Assembly: GCA_032690845.1 (NCBI GenBank)
Contig: CM064434.1
Coordinates: 33,076,413-33,140,412 of the forward strand
DNA: 64,000 bases
Direction of reading: 5' to 3'
From: Eleusine coracana subsp. coracana
Taxonomy: Eukaryota; Streptophyta; Magnoliopsida; Poales; Poaceae
A program made the translations under genes and the position numbers. The notes under the pieces were generated by a model. The model was not told the DNA's origin and did no database searches. It saw only the letters and a list, made by a program, of their open reading frames with translations. Numbering within the stretch: the stretch's first letter is position 1; every line of letters begins with the position of its first letter. Positions 1-9,132 of the stretch are shown one piece after another.

Positions 1-54
1 AGTCCTAGGTGGGAGATCAGGTCCTCCCTGGTGACACGGTGTGGCTGCCCTCTA

Positions 55-920
55 AACAGGAACCAGATCTCTAAGTGGTCTCTGGCAACCCACAGCGTCG
101 CATGGAAGTCGAGGACCACGTCTTCTTTGAACCTGAGTGGAGCAGTGACTAGCTCCATGTTTGTACTTGTGGCCCTCTTCATGGCCTAATAGGTGGTGTA
201 TTGCTGCGGTACAAGCACCCTGTCTCTCGTCCTCAAGGCCACACAACGTCTCAAGCCCTCTCCTATCCTCCTCTAGAGCACTGTCCAGTACCTCTCTCTG
301 GCAGCGGGGTCTCGAGGAACTAGAACCCACTGCTCGAAGGGCATGAACCGAAGTACCTTAAGGTCCTTTGCAGGAACCTTGAGGATATCCGGCTCTCCTG
401 CTACCTGAACAAGTCTCTGCAGCCTTCGCGTGCACACCTCACAAGTGCACCTCGGGTGTGCTGCCCGATGAGCTGTCCTCTGGGGAACAGTCTGCTCTGC
501 CTCCTCCTCTGACTCCTCTTCAACTAGTTCCTCAGACTCTGACTCTGAGGTCTCCTCCTCTCTAGTCTCCTCCTCCTCAGAATCCTCCTCCTGTTGCCTG
601 AAGGATCCCTGATCCATAATTCTCGACTATCTCCCCAGATGAGAATCCGGAGTATGCTACGGCCACGGTGGTGGAACCACTCCAACAACCAGAGGTGCAG
701 TCCTCTGTCTGGTGCTCCTCCTTAGTCCCTGTGCCCCACAAGACTACTCTAGGATCAACCAAGATCCCGGAGTCCTCCGTGACCGATCCATGGCATCTAG
801 GTGCCTGGCCACTCTCCTGGCTCTCTCTAACTCTAGATTCAGTCTTGGTCTCTTCTTGGTCTTGGGCTTCTTAGGCATCTTCCCCTTGCCCTTGTCCTGT
901 CCTGACCCTGCCATCTGACT
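55..920 (-). pseudogene. unassigned degenerate reading frame with acidic tract
   Basis: I do not recognise this gene. The longest minus-strand stretch (617 to 273) starts with Met and has a Glu/Ser-rich acidic tract over about its first 40 residues, then a Cys/Arg-rich part and a hydrophobic end. Another minus frame at 330-52 continues with aromatic, WVARD-like sequence and a segment ending in LGL. That ending reminds me of gag-like proteins of non-autonomous grass elements, but this is only an impression. A Lys-rich stretch lies further upstream on the minus strand (about 905-840). Frames change at least twice, so it is broken or spliced. No neighbour gives context, and it may continue beyond position 1. 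Confidence 0.3.
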
Positions 921-1543
921 GCTGCTGCTGTCAGTGCACGTACATAGGTGTAGATGGGATAAGCCTAGAGCCTAATATATCTGCAAGCAAAGCACCGCTA
1001 GGAAAGAATGCACAATAGAAATCCTAGCACTGAATGAAGGACATGATCACTAGACAATTATGCAAAGTAACAACAGTGATCATCAACTATATGTGGCTGG
1101 TGCGAATTATCTAGTGTGCAGTCAAATAATAGGCAATTAATCTGACTGCAGACTAAACATGAGTCAAACCCTAGAATTGCAATTAATAGATCATCAATGA
1201 AGTAATTGCATCCTAGATTGAGCCAAATTACCTAATTAATGCAACTAATGAGGAATTACATCTAATTGCATCAATCAAAGAAATTGCTCAAATTTAGGGC
1301 ATCAATTGATGAAAGGAGTAAATGGCACAATACTCTGGGGGAAATTGAGGCCGGAGATGATAAGACTCGTAATCGATCGTTGCAAAATGCAGGTGAACAA
1401 CTGGCGATGGGTCTTTCATCCAAGTAATCGAGCGGGAGAGGCTAGTGCTGCTGCTCGTGTGCGTGGGAAGAGCCGAGGCGGCTCGGCGGCGGCTTTACAC
1501 GTGCGGCGGCGGCATCTCTGTGCGTGAGCAGAGGCGGCTCGGT
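921..1543. other. no gene seen; AT-rich spacer with a CG-rich patch
   Basis: Positions 921-1430 are AT-rich with many TAATTGCAT-like words and no supported gene. Positions 1435-1540 switch abruptly to CG-rich sequence with repeated GGCGG words, directly outside the LTR that starts at 1544. The patch may be the pre-insertion flank of that retroelement. Confidence 0.4.
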
Positions 1544-2150
1544 TGATGTGGACAAGGGTTCCCGATCGTCCGAAAGGTTCTGGATACGTTGATTTGGTCG
1601 GAGGTGACACACAAATCGATCCGGCTTCAGAACAGCACGTTCTAAACCCCGCAATCGCAGCACGACGTCTCCTCTGGTTATCAACCGTCCTAAAACAATT
1701 GACCTCACCGAGAAGGCTAATCCCTGCCTGCGAATCAAGAACACAAGCAAGAACAAAGAAGAAAGCAACACAATTGCAGATGTATTATGAATCTCACGAA
1801 GTTGGGGTCTCACAAACCGTGATGACGGCGAAACTGTTATGAACAGAATAATCTAAGCAAAACCCCAAACCCTAATTGTGTGACGGCGGCTGTATATGAA
1901 GACCCTAGGGTCGTGCAAGACCCTCTGGACGCACCCCTACTTGGGCTCAACTAGATACAAAGCCCAAAGGCCAAAAACAGGCGACACAACACCGAAACAG
2001 ATTCTGGACTCTCTCTCTTGTTTCGACGATTCCCGATGACTCCGAACGAATTTTGATATGAGACCGGCGGCATTGGAAAGGTCCTCTTCTTATCTTTCCG
2101 TGCATATGTAGAACGTCCCAATCCGAGTCTGTATGTGTCTTGGGCATCCG
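1544..2150 (-). repeat. LTR of a minus-strand Ty3-gypsy element (distal copy)
   Basis: The sequence from 1544 (TGATGTGGACAAGG) to about 2008 is repeated almost exactly from 3173 to about 3640. It lies downstream, on the minus strand, of a gypsy pol end, so it acts as a 3' LTR. Its inner border towards pol is uncertain (about 2010-2215), because the second copy lacks roughly 210 bp here. The first base was set by comparison with the copy at 3173, which follows a primer site by two bases. Confidence 0.65.
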
Positions 2151-2152
2151 TT

Positions 2153-2750
2153 TTAGTGCAGACTAGTCCTGAGCCCCAAAACAGACTCGAAGTCGGTTTT
2201 GGTTGGGTCTCCACCTTGGCTTCCACGTCCTTGTTGGTCCTCCACGTCTCCAAGTCCTTCTTCCATCATCTCCTGGTCCTCTCCATGGTTCCTAATTATA
2301 ATATAATCATTAGGTAGCAAATTATTCTCAAAAGTGACATATAATGAAGAATGTAGGAACGAGCTCACCTCTAAATTTAGTCGTCGTGCACGAGCTCTAG
2401 TCATTGGACCTTGCAAGTCCAAAATTGGAGGAGTGTTGCATATATCCTTAGGAGTGATGTCCTCATCATCCTCCCCCTCTTGAAATGGAGTCGTCGTCGA
2501 ATCAAGCTCATTCTCTTCTCCCAAGTATGGTTTCAAATCTGAAATGTTAAAAGTAGGACTAACCCCGAACTGGGGAGGCAACTCAAGTTTGTATGCATTA
2601 TCATTAATCTTCTCAATTATTTTGAAAGGACCATCAGCTCTAGGCATTAATTTAGACTTTCTCAAATCTGGAAATCTATCTTTTCTCAAGTGTAACCATA
2701 CTAAATCTCCTACATCAAGTTTTACTTCTTTTCTACCTTTACTACCAACC
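2153..2750 (-). pseudogene. Ty3-gypsy pol 3' end (integrase C-terminal region)
   Basis: The minus-strand frame carries the post-catalytic integrase region of gypsy pol. It has a basic KGRKEVKLDVGDLVWLHL-type segment, then GPFKIIEKI, an FNISDLKPYLGE-like strand pair, and an acidic QEGEDDEDI tail of a type seen in grass gypsy elements. The catalytic core, RNase H and RT are missing. Upstream, at about 2750, the sequence changes abruptly to a plus-strand RT fragment, so this is the edge of a rearrangement. The frame runs on towards the LTR and stops at 2153. Membership of Ty3-gypsy is clear, but the lineage is not. Confidence 0.7.
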
Positions 2751-2751
2751 C

Positions 2752-2925
2752 TGAGGAGACTAACGAGATACAACGACAAGTTCAAGACCTTTTGGATCGT
2801 GGGTAAGTTCGTCAATCACTTAGTCCTTGTGCTGTTCCTGTACTTTTGGTTCCTAAGAAAGATGGTACTTGGTGTATGTGTGTAGATTGTAGAGCCATTA
2901 ATAATATTACTAACCGATTCTAGGT
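2752..2925 (+). pseudogene. inverted Ty3-gypsy reverse transcriptase fragment
   Basis: In the plus strand this short segment encodes the start of a gypsy RT: an EIQRQVQDLLDRG-like helix, then PVLLVPKKDGTW and CVDCRAINNIT. It points opposite to the pol end at 2153-2750 and ends at a stop (TAG, about 2923). Only the fingers region is present; the catalytic xxDD box is not. One internal stop precedes the SLSPCAVPV segment. It is best read as part of the same family brought in by inversion. Confidence 0.7.
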
Positions 2926-3158
2926 CCGCGACCTGAATCCGCAGTCTTAGCACCGCAACTCCGGCGCCCCCACTCAGGGAAAGGCCCAATCTTCCCCAAA
3001 GACTAGTCTGATAGGGGAAGGGTGGCTCTCCCTTTTAAGGTGGCTTCCACCTCCCAAGCTAAGCAAGGTGGGATTATTCAGAGGCTCACACGGTCGCCGC
3101 TGTAGCGGGTAATAATGGAGGATGTCCTCATCATTCTCCCCTTCTTAACAAGGGTCCA
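2926..3158. other. untranslated gypsy leader-like segment
   Basis: No gene is seen. The segment lies between the RT fragment and the primer site and is moderately GC-rich. Its end repeats GATGTCCTCATCAT, which also occurs in the pol tails at about 2456 and 3866. Confidence 0.35.
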
Positions 3159-3170
3159 GCTCTGATACCA
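3159..3170 (-). other. primer-binding site, initiator tRNA-Met type
   Basis: On the minus strand this reads TGGTATCAGAGC, the usual plant primer site complementary to the 3' end of initiator tRNA-Met. It sits two bases inside the LTR that begins at 3173, which fixes this LTR as a 5' LTR for a minus-strand element. Confidence 0.8.
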
Positions 3171-3172
3171 AA

Positions 3173-3643
3173 TGATGTGGACAAGGGTTCCCGATCTTCC
3201 GAAAGGTTCTGGATACATTGATTTGGTCGGAGGCGACACACAAATTGATCCGGCTTCAGAACAGCACGTTCTAAACCCCGCAATCGCAACACGACGTCTC
3301 CTCTGGTTATCAACCGTCCTAAAACGATTGACCTCGCCGAGAAGGCTAATCTCTGCCTGCGAATCAAGAACACAAGCAAGAACAAAGAAGAAAGCAACAC
3401 AATTGCAGATGTATTATGAATCTCACGAAGTTGGGGTCTCACAAACCGTGATGACGGCGAAACTGTTATGAACAGAATAATCTAAGCAAAACCCCAAACC
3501 CTAATGGTGCGACGGCGGCTGTATATGAAGACCCTAGGATCGTGCAAGACCCTATGGACGCACCCCTACTTGGGCTCAACTAGATACAAAGCCCAAAGGC
3601 CAAAAACAGGCGACACAGCACTGAAACAGATTCTGGACTCTCT
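3173..3643 (-). repeat. LTR of the same Ty3-gypsy element (proximal copy)
   Basis: This is a near-identical copy of 1544-2008, with scattered substitutions such as CGTCCG versus CTTCCG near the start. It is flanked on one side by a primer site (3159-3170) and on the other by a second copy of the pol end (3644-3883). It therefore serves as 5' LTR for one unit and 3' LTR for the next. Relative to the distal copy it lacks about 210 bp at its inner edge. Confidence 0.7.
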
Positions 3644-3883
3644 CTTGGTCCTCCACGTCTCCAAGTCCTTCTCCCATCATCTCCTGGTCCTCTCCATGGT
3701 TCCTAATTATAATATAATCATTAGGTAGCAAATCATTCTCAAAAGTGACATATAATGAAGAATGTAGCAAAGAGCTAACCTCTAAATTTAGTCATCGTGC
3801 ACGAGCTCTAGTCATTGGACCTTGCAAGTCCAAAATTGGAGGAGTGTTGCATATATCCTTAGGAGTGATGTCCTCATCATCAG
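3644..3883 (-). pseudogene. second copy of Ty3-gypsy pol terminal segment
   Basis: The minus strand repeats the last part of pol seen at 2220-2470: the GPMTRARAR box, DEDITPKDICNTPP and the tail leading to the LTR. It ends abruptly at 3883, where CG-rich sequence starts. Its presence on the far side of an LTR indicates a tandem LTR-internal-LTR-internal arrangement, not a simple element. Confidence 0.65.
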
Positions 3884-4200
3884 TGGCGGCTTGCGGTGGC
3901 GCGCGGTGGAGGGGCAGTGGTGGCTGCTCTGTTGTGCGCATGGGGGCGAGGGAGAGCGCAAGCGGGAAGGGAAAGCGCGGGCGTGGTGAGGCGGTTGAGC
4001 TCGGCGGCGCTGCTCCTCGTCGGCGGAGGCGGCGGTGAAGGCAGAATCGGCAACGGTGGCGAGTCCAAGCTCTCGGCGTCGAAGGTCGAACGAAGAAGAG
4101 ACCAAAAGCCTCTGACGGAATTTGACCTAGGTCAAAAGGCACATGGACGACCGAGATCAATCAATGAATTGATCAACAGCTCAGATCAGAAAGCATACTG
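3884..4200. other. CG-rich segment of unknown origin
   Basis: The base composition changes sharply at 3884 to repeated CGGCGG/GGCG words up to about 4050, then grades back. Open frames here are compositional and I do not support any as a gene. It might be the transcribed leader of a retroelement LTR or the edge of a host promoter. Confidence 0.35.
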
Positions 4201-4216
4201 CTCGATCAACCCAAGT

Positions 4217-4379
4217 GACCGGACGGTCCGGTCTGCTCTGGGTCTGCTGGCAATCCATATAGACCGGACGGTCTGGTCACTAGGACCGTACTGTCCGGTC
4301 TCTATGACCAGACTCTCCAGAACACTATGCCTGAGGGCACTGACCGGATTGTACGGTCTGAAGATCGGACTGTACGGTC
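4217..4379. repeat. array of 17-bp dyads (GACCGGAC-N-GTCCGGTC type)
   Basis: Dyads with 8-bp arms around one centre base occur at 4217-4233 (perfect, centre G), 4262-4278, 4284-4300, 4306-4322 (degenerate), 4342-4358 and 4363-4379. Start-to-start distances of 22, 22 and 21 bp recur. The same motif forms arrays in the copia LTRs at 8288-8649, 12397-12733, 15814-16090 and 43401-43737, but the arrangement here differs, so this is probably a related LTR family that has lost its ends. Confidence 0.85.
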
Positions 4380-4399
4380 ACTACCAAATATTCGCTGAA

Positions 4400-5219
4400 T
4401 CAAGGAATTTCTCCATTTTTGAAGTGCCCTCGCTAAACACACAAATAAACACCGCACTTGGAATATAGAGGGAACTCTCAAACACTCTTTTTCAAATAAT
4501 GGCACTCTATGGCCTCATAGTTTTTGCAAATGCCAAATGAAAGATCGAGCAAATAAGAACCAAGGCAAATAAGAACCAAAGGGTATGTATGAGCCTTAGT
4601 CCATGAACCACGTGAGTAGATTTACCCTCGAAGTTTATAAGAGCTTGCTCAAAGGGCATGAAGCACAATCCTTTCCTTTGGTCAAACTTATGGATATGTA
4701 ATCTCATATAGAGCATGAGGCACAAGTATCTCCATGTATGAATAGCCTCCTTTGTGTTTCCTATATGATGCATGCAACAAGCAATTTACATATGCAATGA
4801 AAGTAACCATGCCATGTGAATGCAAGCAATGTTAAAGACATAACACAAAGGAAACCTAACAATGTCAAGTTTGAACCCCTCCCAAGCTTACTCACTATAA
4901 GCCATGCCCTTGCCTTGAGAGAAGTCAAACCACCATCTCAAGCACTCCCCCTTGCTTATAGCTATCTTGGATGGGTTAGACATTGACTAATTTTTATGTG
5001 TTTTTCTTTTAGTTGTTTACACATGCATGGATGCAAAGCATACTAGTCACAACGGAGTCCTAATTACCATGCAATGCTAGAGAAAGAAAAACACACTACA
5101 ACTACAAAGAACATACAAGGTTACCTCCCTCATGAGTAGATAGGTCGTTGAGGTCCATGTCACTTGTGGTGGACTTTACATGATCTTCATAAAAGCACTC
5201 GATCCACCACCACCACCAT
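4400..5219 (-). other. copia 3' noncoding region remnant
   Basis: No protein is supported. On the minus strand the segment shares wording and order with the 3' noncoding region of the plus-strand copia pieces (10700-11940): a GGGGGAG purine box (about 4945), CTTCATGCCC, AAATCTACTCACG and a CTCATACAT block. It directly follows the gag stop at 5220, with no pol between. Confidence 0.55.
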
Positions 5220-7370
5220 CTAGGTCTTGTTCTTGGGCACCCACTTGTACGTAGCCGATCTCTCAAGATTAACAATGCACTTAGGCACCCATATGCTCTT
5301 GACCTTCCTCTTCTTATTTGGTGGTCCCAAGGCCTTAGCTTTCACCTTGCCATCCTTGTTCCTAAAAAGCTTGAAATGTGTGTTCTCATGGAACAAATTA
5401 GTGTTCAGTAAAATAATAGAACTTCTCACCATAGGACAATCCTTGGTGGCATGACCATCCTTGCAACACCTCTCACAATAGTAGTCATCGGCGAGAAGGG
5501 ATTTGATCCATGCGGGGATGGAATCACTTGTCCCTATGATGTCGATGGCGGCGGGATATGAGCCAAGTCCCTAGTGGGAGACATTGTTCACAAGGTTCCT
5601 CCCAAGAATCTCCTTGTGGATAGCTCTACCACGTGTGAGCCTCTCAAAGCCGTCCATCACCGTCTTCCTCTCTTCCTTGAGCTTGTGGTATTCTTCCATG
5701 ATGAATGGCTCAAGAGAGGGAGTCTTGGAGACTTCATTTACTTGGTTCTTCCCAAGTATCTCCCTATGTGTGGCTCTAAGTCTCTCAAGGCCTACCATCA
5801 ACATCTCCCTTTTTTCCTTGAGCTTGTGGAGTTCCTTCAAAACAAATGGCTCAAGAGAAGAAACCTCGAATGAGGTGGTTAGTTCATCACACATAGTAGA
5901 AGCATCACTCTTTGATGAACTAGAGGAGAGAGAGGCAAGGTTCTCAACACTGATGGCATCATAAGTGATCTCAAGGGCCTTGTACTTCTCATGAAGCTCT
6001 ATATGATCACCCTTGAGTTTGTCATAACTCTTGTTTAGGGCCTCATGAGATGTAACAAGGTCCTTGAGCTCACTCTCAAGCTCACCAACATGGTCCTTAG
6101 CCAACTTACACTCTTTTCTTACCACATCCAACATTTTGGATTTCTTGACGGTGATGTTGCGAGCTTGCTCAAGCATACTCCAAAGCTCGGCACATGAGAC
6201 CTCCTCATCATCGCTATCATCGCTGCTCTCATCCTCACTCTCCCCAAGTTGGCTCGTGGCCATGAGGCATGTGGGAGGTGGAGGAAGAGCTCGTGTAGGT
6301 GTGGTCTTGATCATGGCTAGGCCGGCCATTTCATCATCACTTGAGGAAGAGGACTCATCACTTGAGTTGTCGCTTGTTCACTCTCCAACAAGGGCCTTGC
6401 GAGAGAACTTCTTCTTGTAGTCTTGAGCTTTGCCTTTGGTTTTGTTCTTGTCCTTGTTGAAGAACCTCTTCTTCTTGTGCTTGGCCTTGGGGTCTTCCTC
6501 TTCTTCTTCACATGAATCTTGTGACTTGAATGCTTCTTTCATGGGCTTTGGGCACTCTCGAACAAAGTGATTCTTTGAGCCACGGTTGAAGCACTTGCCC
6601 CTTGACTTGGAAGCAAACTTGTTCTTGAAGTTCTTCATCTTCTTCATGAGAAGGGCCAAGTCCTCGGTCAAGTCACCTTCATCATCATCTTCCTCAATGA
6701 TCACCTTCTTCTTGTTCTTTTTGCTCTTGCTAGATTCTTGCTTGTTAGCCGGTAGAGCAAGATTGGATGGTTGAGGATCATCCAACCCCAATTGGTAGCT
6801 CTTAAAGGAGGTGATCTTGCCAAGTACATCCTTCATGGTCTTGGTCTTGAGGTCACCTTGCAAGATGAAGGTGATGATGGCCTCATACTTGGGATCCTTG
6901 AATAGACTCAAGAATCTTCTTATCACCTCAACGGGATTCATCTTCAAATCATCTCCAAGTGCATTGATCTCATCCACTAGTACATGAAAACGAGAATAAA
7001 CAGTGTTAGCTCTCTCATGTGGCAATCTAGTGAAGTTGTCATACTTGTTCTTCAGCACATAATATCTTTCCTCTTTGACATCACTGGTGCCCTCACAGAG
7101 CCCCTGAATTTCAATCAAGATACCACGTGCTGAGGAACTAGCATCTAGCTAAGCAAAAACATCCTTAGAGATGCAAGTAAACAAAGCATTCTTGGCCTTA
7201 GCATGACACTTAATGTAGTCAAGCTCAAGTAGGTTCGCATCCGCATCATACTCGTGAGTGACTGTCCATATCTCTGGATCAAGGAACTGAAGGTAGGCTT
7301 GCATGCGAGCCTTCCAATAAGCATAGTCCTCACCATTGAATATGGGAACACTCCCCGCCGGTTCCGGCAT
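5220..7370 (-). pseudogene. Ty1-copia gag polyprotein with three internal stops
   Basis: One minus-strand frame of 717 codons, including the terminal stop, runs from ATG (7370) to 5220 without frameshift, but with stops at 7149, 6378 and 5571. In order it has an N-terminal DUF4219/UBN2-type capsid region (IFNGEDYAYWKARM; VKEERYYVLKNKYDNFTRL), a Lys/Glu-rich linker, a damaged zinc knuckle at 6552-6593, an acidic Ser stretch, a long coiled coil with repeated HKLKEER units (about 6150-5600), and a second, intact CX2CX4HX4C knuckle (CERCCKDGHATKDC, about 5450-5490) followed by a basic tail. This order fits the long gags of grass SIRE/Maximus-type copia elements. Gag would form the virus-like particle. 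No protease or RT follows; the 3' noncoding region starts at once. Confidence 0.85.
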
Positions 7371-7408
7371 CCTTACTCAAGGAGGTGAAGCCTCAAAGAT
7401 GAATACTT

Positions 7409-7421
7409 GGATCCGATACCA
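7409..7421 (-). other. primer-binding site of the copia 5' LTR
   Basis: The minus strand reads TGGTATCGGATCC, an initiator tRNA-Met site with substitutions. It starts two bases from the LTR end at 7424. Gag starts 38 bp further in. Confidence 0.7.
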
Positions 7422-7423
7422 CT

Positions 7424-9132
7424 TGTAAGGACCGAAGGCATACCGAGAGGGGGGGGGGGATTGAATCGGTAAGCCGCTCACAAATCCAATTACTTCACGT
7501 TCCACTACTTGAGTCTAAAAAGATAAGGAAACCTAAGAAATTCTAGTAGGCCAAGACCCTACACATGCTAGTGTACATGATAAGATAAAGTGCGGAAGCC
7601 AATCACAATAGCCTATGCAAGCCACAAATCACCCTACTCACTAGAGCACACAAATGTGGAATAGTAAAGAGAAGGTCAAGGAATGCTCATGATTTTTTTC
7701 CTGAGGTCTCGGAAGGATGGCGCCTTCCTCTAATCCTCGTTGGACCACTCGCGTCGGAGTCCCGGTCCCTCCCGCCACCAAGTGGAGTTCTCGCCCATGA
7801 GCCCGCAATCACTCCTAGAGTGAAGACATGGTGTGCATCACCGCTGCACAAAGCACAAGCTCGCCTCCCTCGAGAACTCACCGGACTCCCCGAGCCGACA
7901 CGGGCGCTCACTAGCGATGACCCTTTCAACGGCAGGCTCAAACTGTGTACAAACGTATGACAGCCTTCACAATCGATCATGATAGGCTTGATAACCGACA
8001 CCTAACCGGTCTAGGTCTCACCATAGACCAAAAGTAACAATCTAGATCACACCCTCAAGGACACCCTAGCCTTAGATGTGCAAGATGCTCAAGCTACTCT
8101 TCTTTAGCACTCTCAAGATATGCAATATCTCCTTCTAGTGCTCTCCTCTTTTCCTCTTGGACCTTACCAAATGCCCTAAGGTATTCCACTGTCTAAGAGA
8201 GGTCTCCAAGACCCCAGCAATGAAGTTTTATAGGTTCCCAACATCAAACTAGCCATTGCTCCACGAAATCACCTTTCTGGGTGCACTGACCGGACTGTCC
8301 GGTCTCGGCCTCACCGGACCGTCCGGTCACTCCAGTAACGGCTCTCCTAGCCGTTGGCTCCTCTATGCATAGGCGATTCCCTTGTACTGACCAGACCGTC
8401 CAGTTAGAAGACCGGACAGTCCGGTCTGTACAACTGTCGGACAAGTCCGACACGTTGGACATCATCGTCAGACTCCAAAACATTGGCTTCCTCTCTGCCC
8501 CATTTTTCACCCATACAGACCGGACCGTCCGGTCTGTCCGGTCTCTATGGTCCCTCGCACAAACAGATTCCTCGTTCCTCGCTGGAAGTCCTAGACAACT
8601 CCACATAGTGACCGTACAGTCCGGTCACCACTGACCCCTCTGTCTGGTCTCTATGTCCAAAAGCTGAAACTTGTCATCCTCTCTTGACTTTGTTTCCCGG
8701 CTTATCCGAATAGCTCCTTGGCTTCTCCACTATCACCTAGTGCCTGTGATTTCACCGAGCAACCTTGCACATCACCGACTAGACATGACCAAAGAGAATG
8801 ACCTAGACCCCCTTGATAGTCTGGTTTTTCCTATGGACTCAAATCCCTAACAATTACTCAAGTGTTCCAAACACTCGCACCATAGCTTGTTCTCCACTTT
8901 GATCCATCTCCATCAACCCTTGGACTCCATCAAGTTCACAAGCCTCCATGCTTGTGGTCATTGTCATCCATCGCCAAGGCAACCATCATCCATATGATTT
9001 ATAATAGAGTGAAGAGATGATTTCTACATATACAACAATCGTGTAGATATTAGCCCACAATTTCATAGTTGTCATCTATCACCAAAACATCCATACCATG
9101 GGGATCCAATCATCAATGGTCATGATGCTTAT
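7424..9132 (-). repeat. copia LTR (family 1), minus orientation
   Basis: Read on the minus strand, the LTR runs from about 9132 (AAGCATCATGACCATTGA, slightly decayed) to 7424 (CGGTCCTTACA). It matches the plus-strand LTRs at 11943-13855, 15341-17223 and the split one at 42934/59303 along its length. It has the U3 dyad array (8288-8649), a TATA box (TATAAAA, plus 8226-8232), and a homopolymer run (G11 at 7449-7459 in plus) 25 bp from the primer-side end. Beyond 9132 the sequence is pol of the opposite strand, so there is no target duplication and the junction is a rearrangement. Confidence 0.8.
8288..8649 (-). promoter_or_regulatory. U3 array of paired 17-bp dyads
   Basis: GACCGGAC-N-GTCCGGTC dyads start at 8288, 8312, 8389, 8410, 8518, 8610 and 8633 (plus coordinates). 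Those at 8288, 8410 and 8518 are perfect, with centres T, A and C; 8312 is off by one outer base. Pairs are spaced 24, 21 and 23 bp; the pair at 8518 is collapsed. All lie upstream of the TATA box (8226-8232, minus). Confidence 0.85.
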
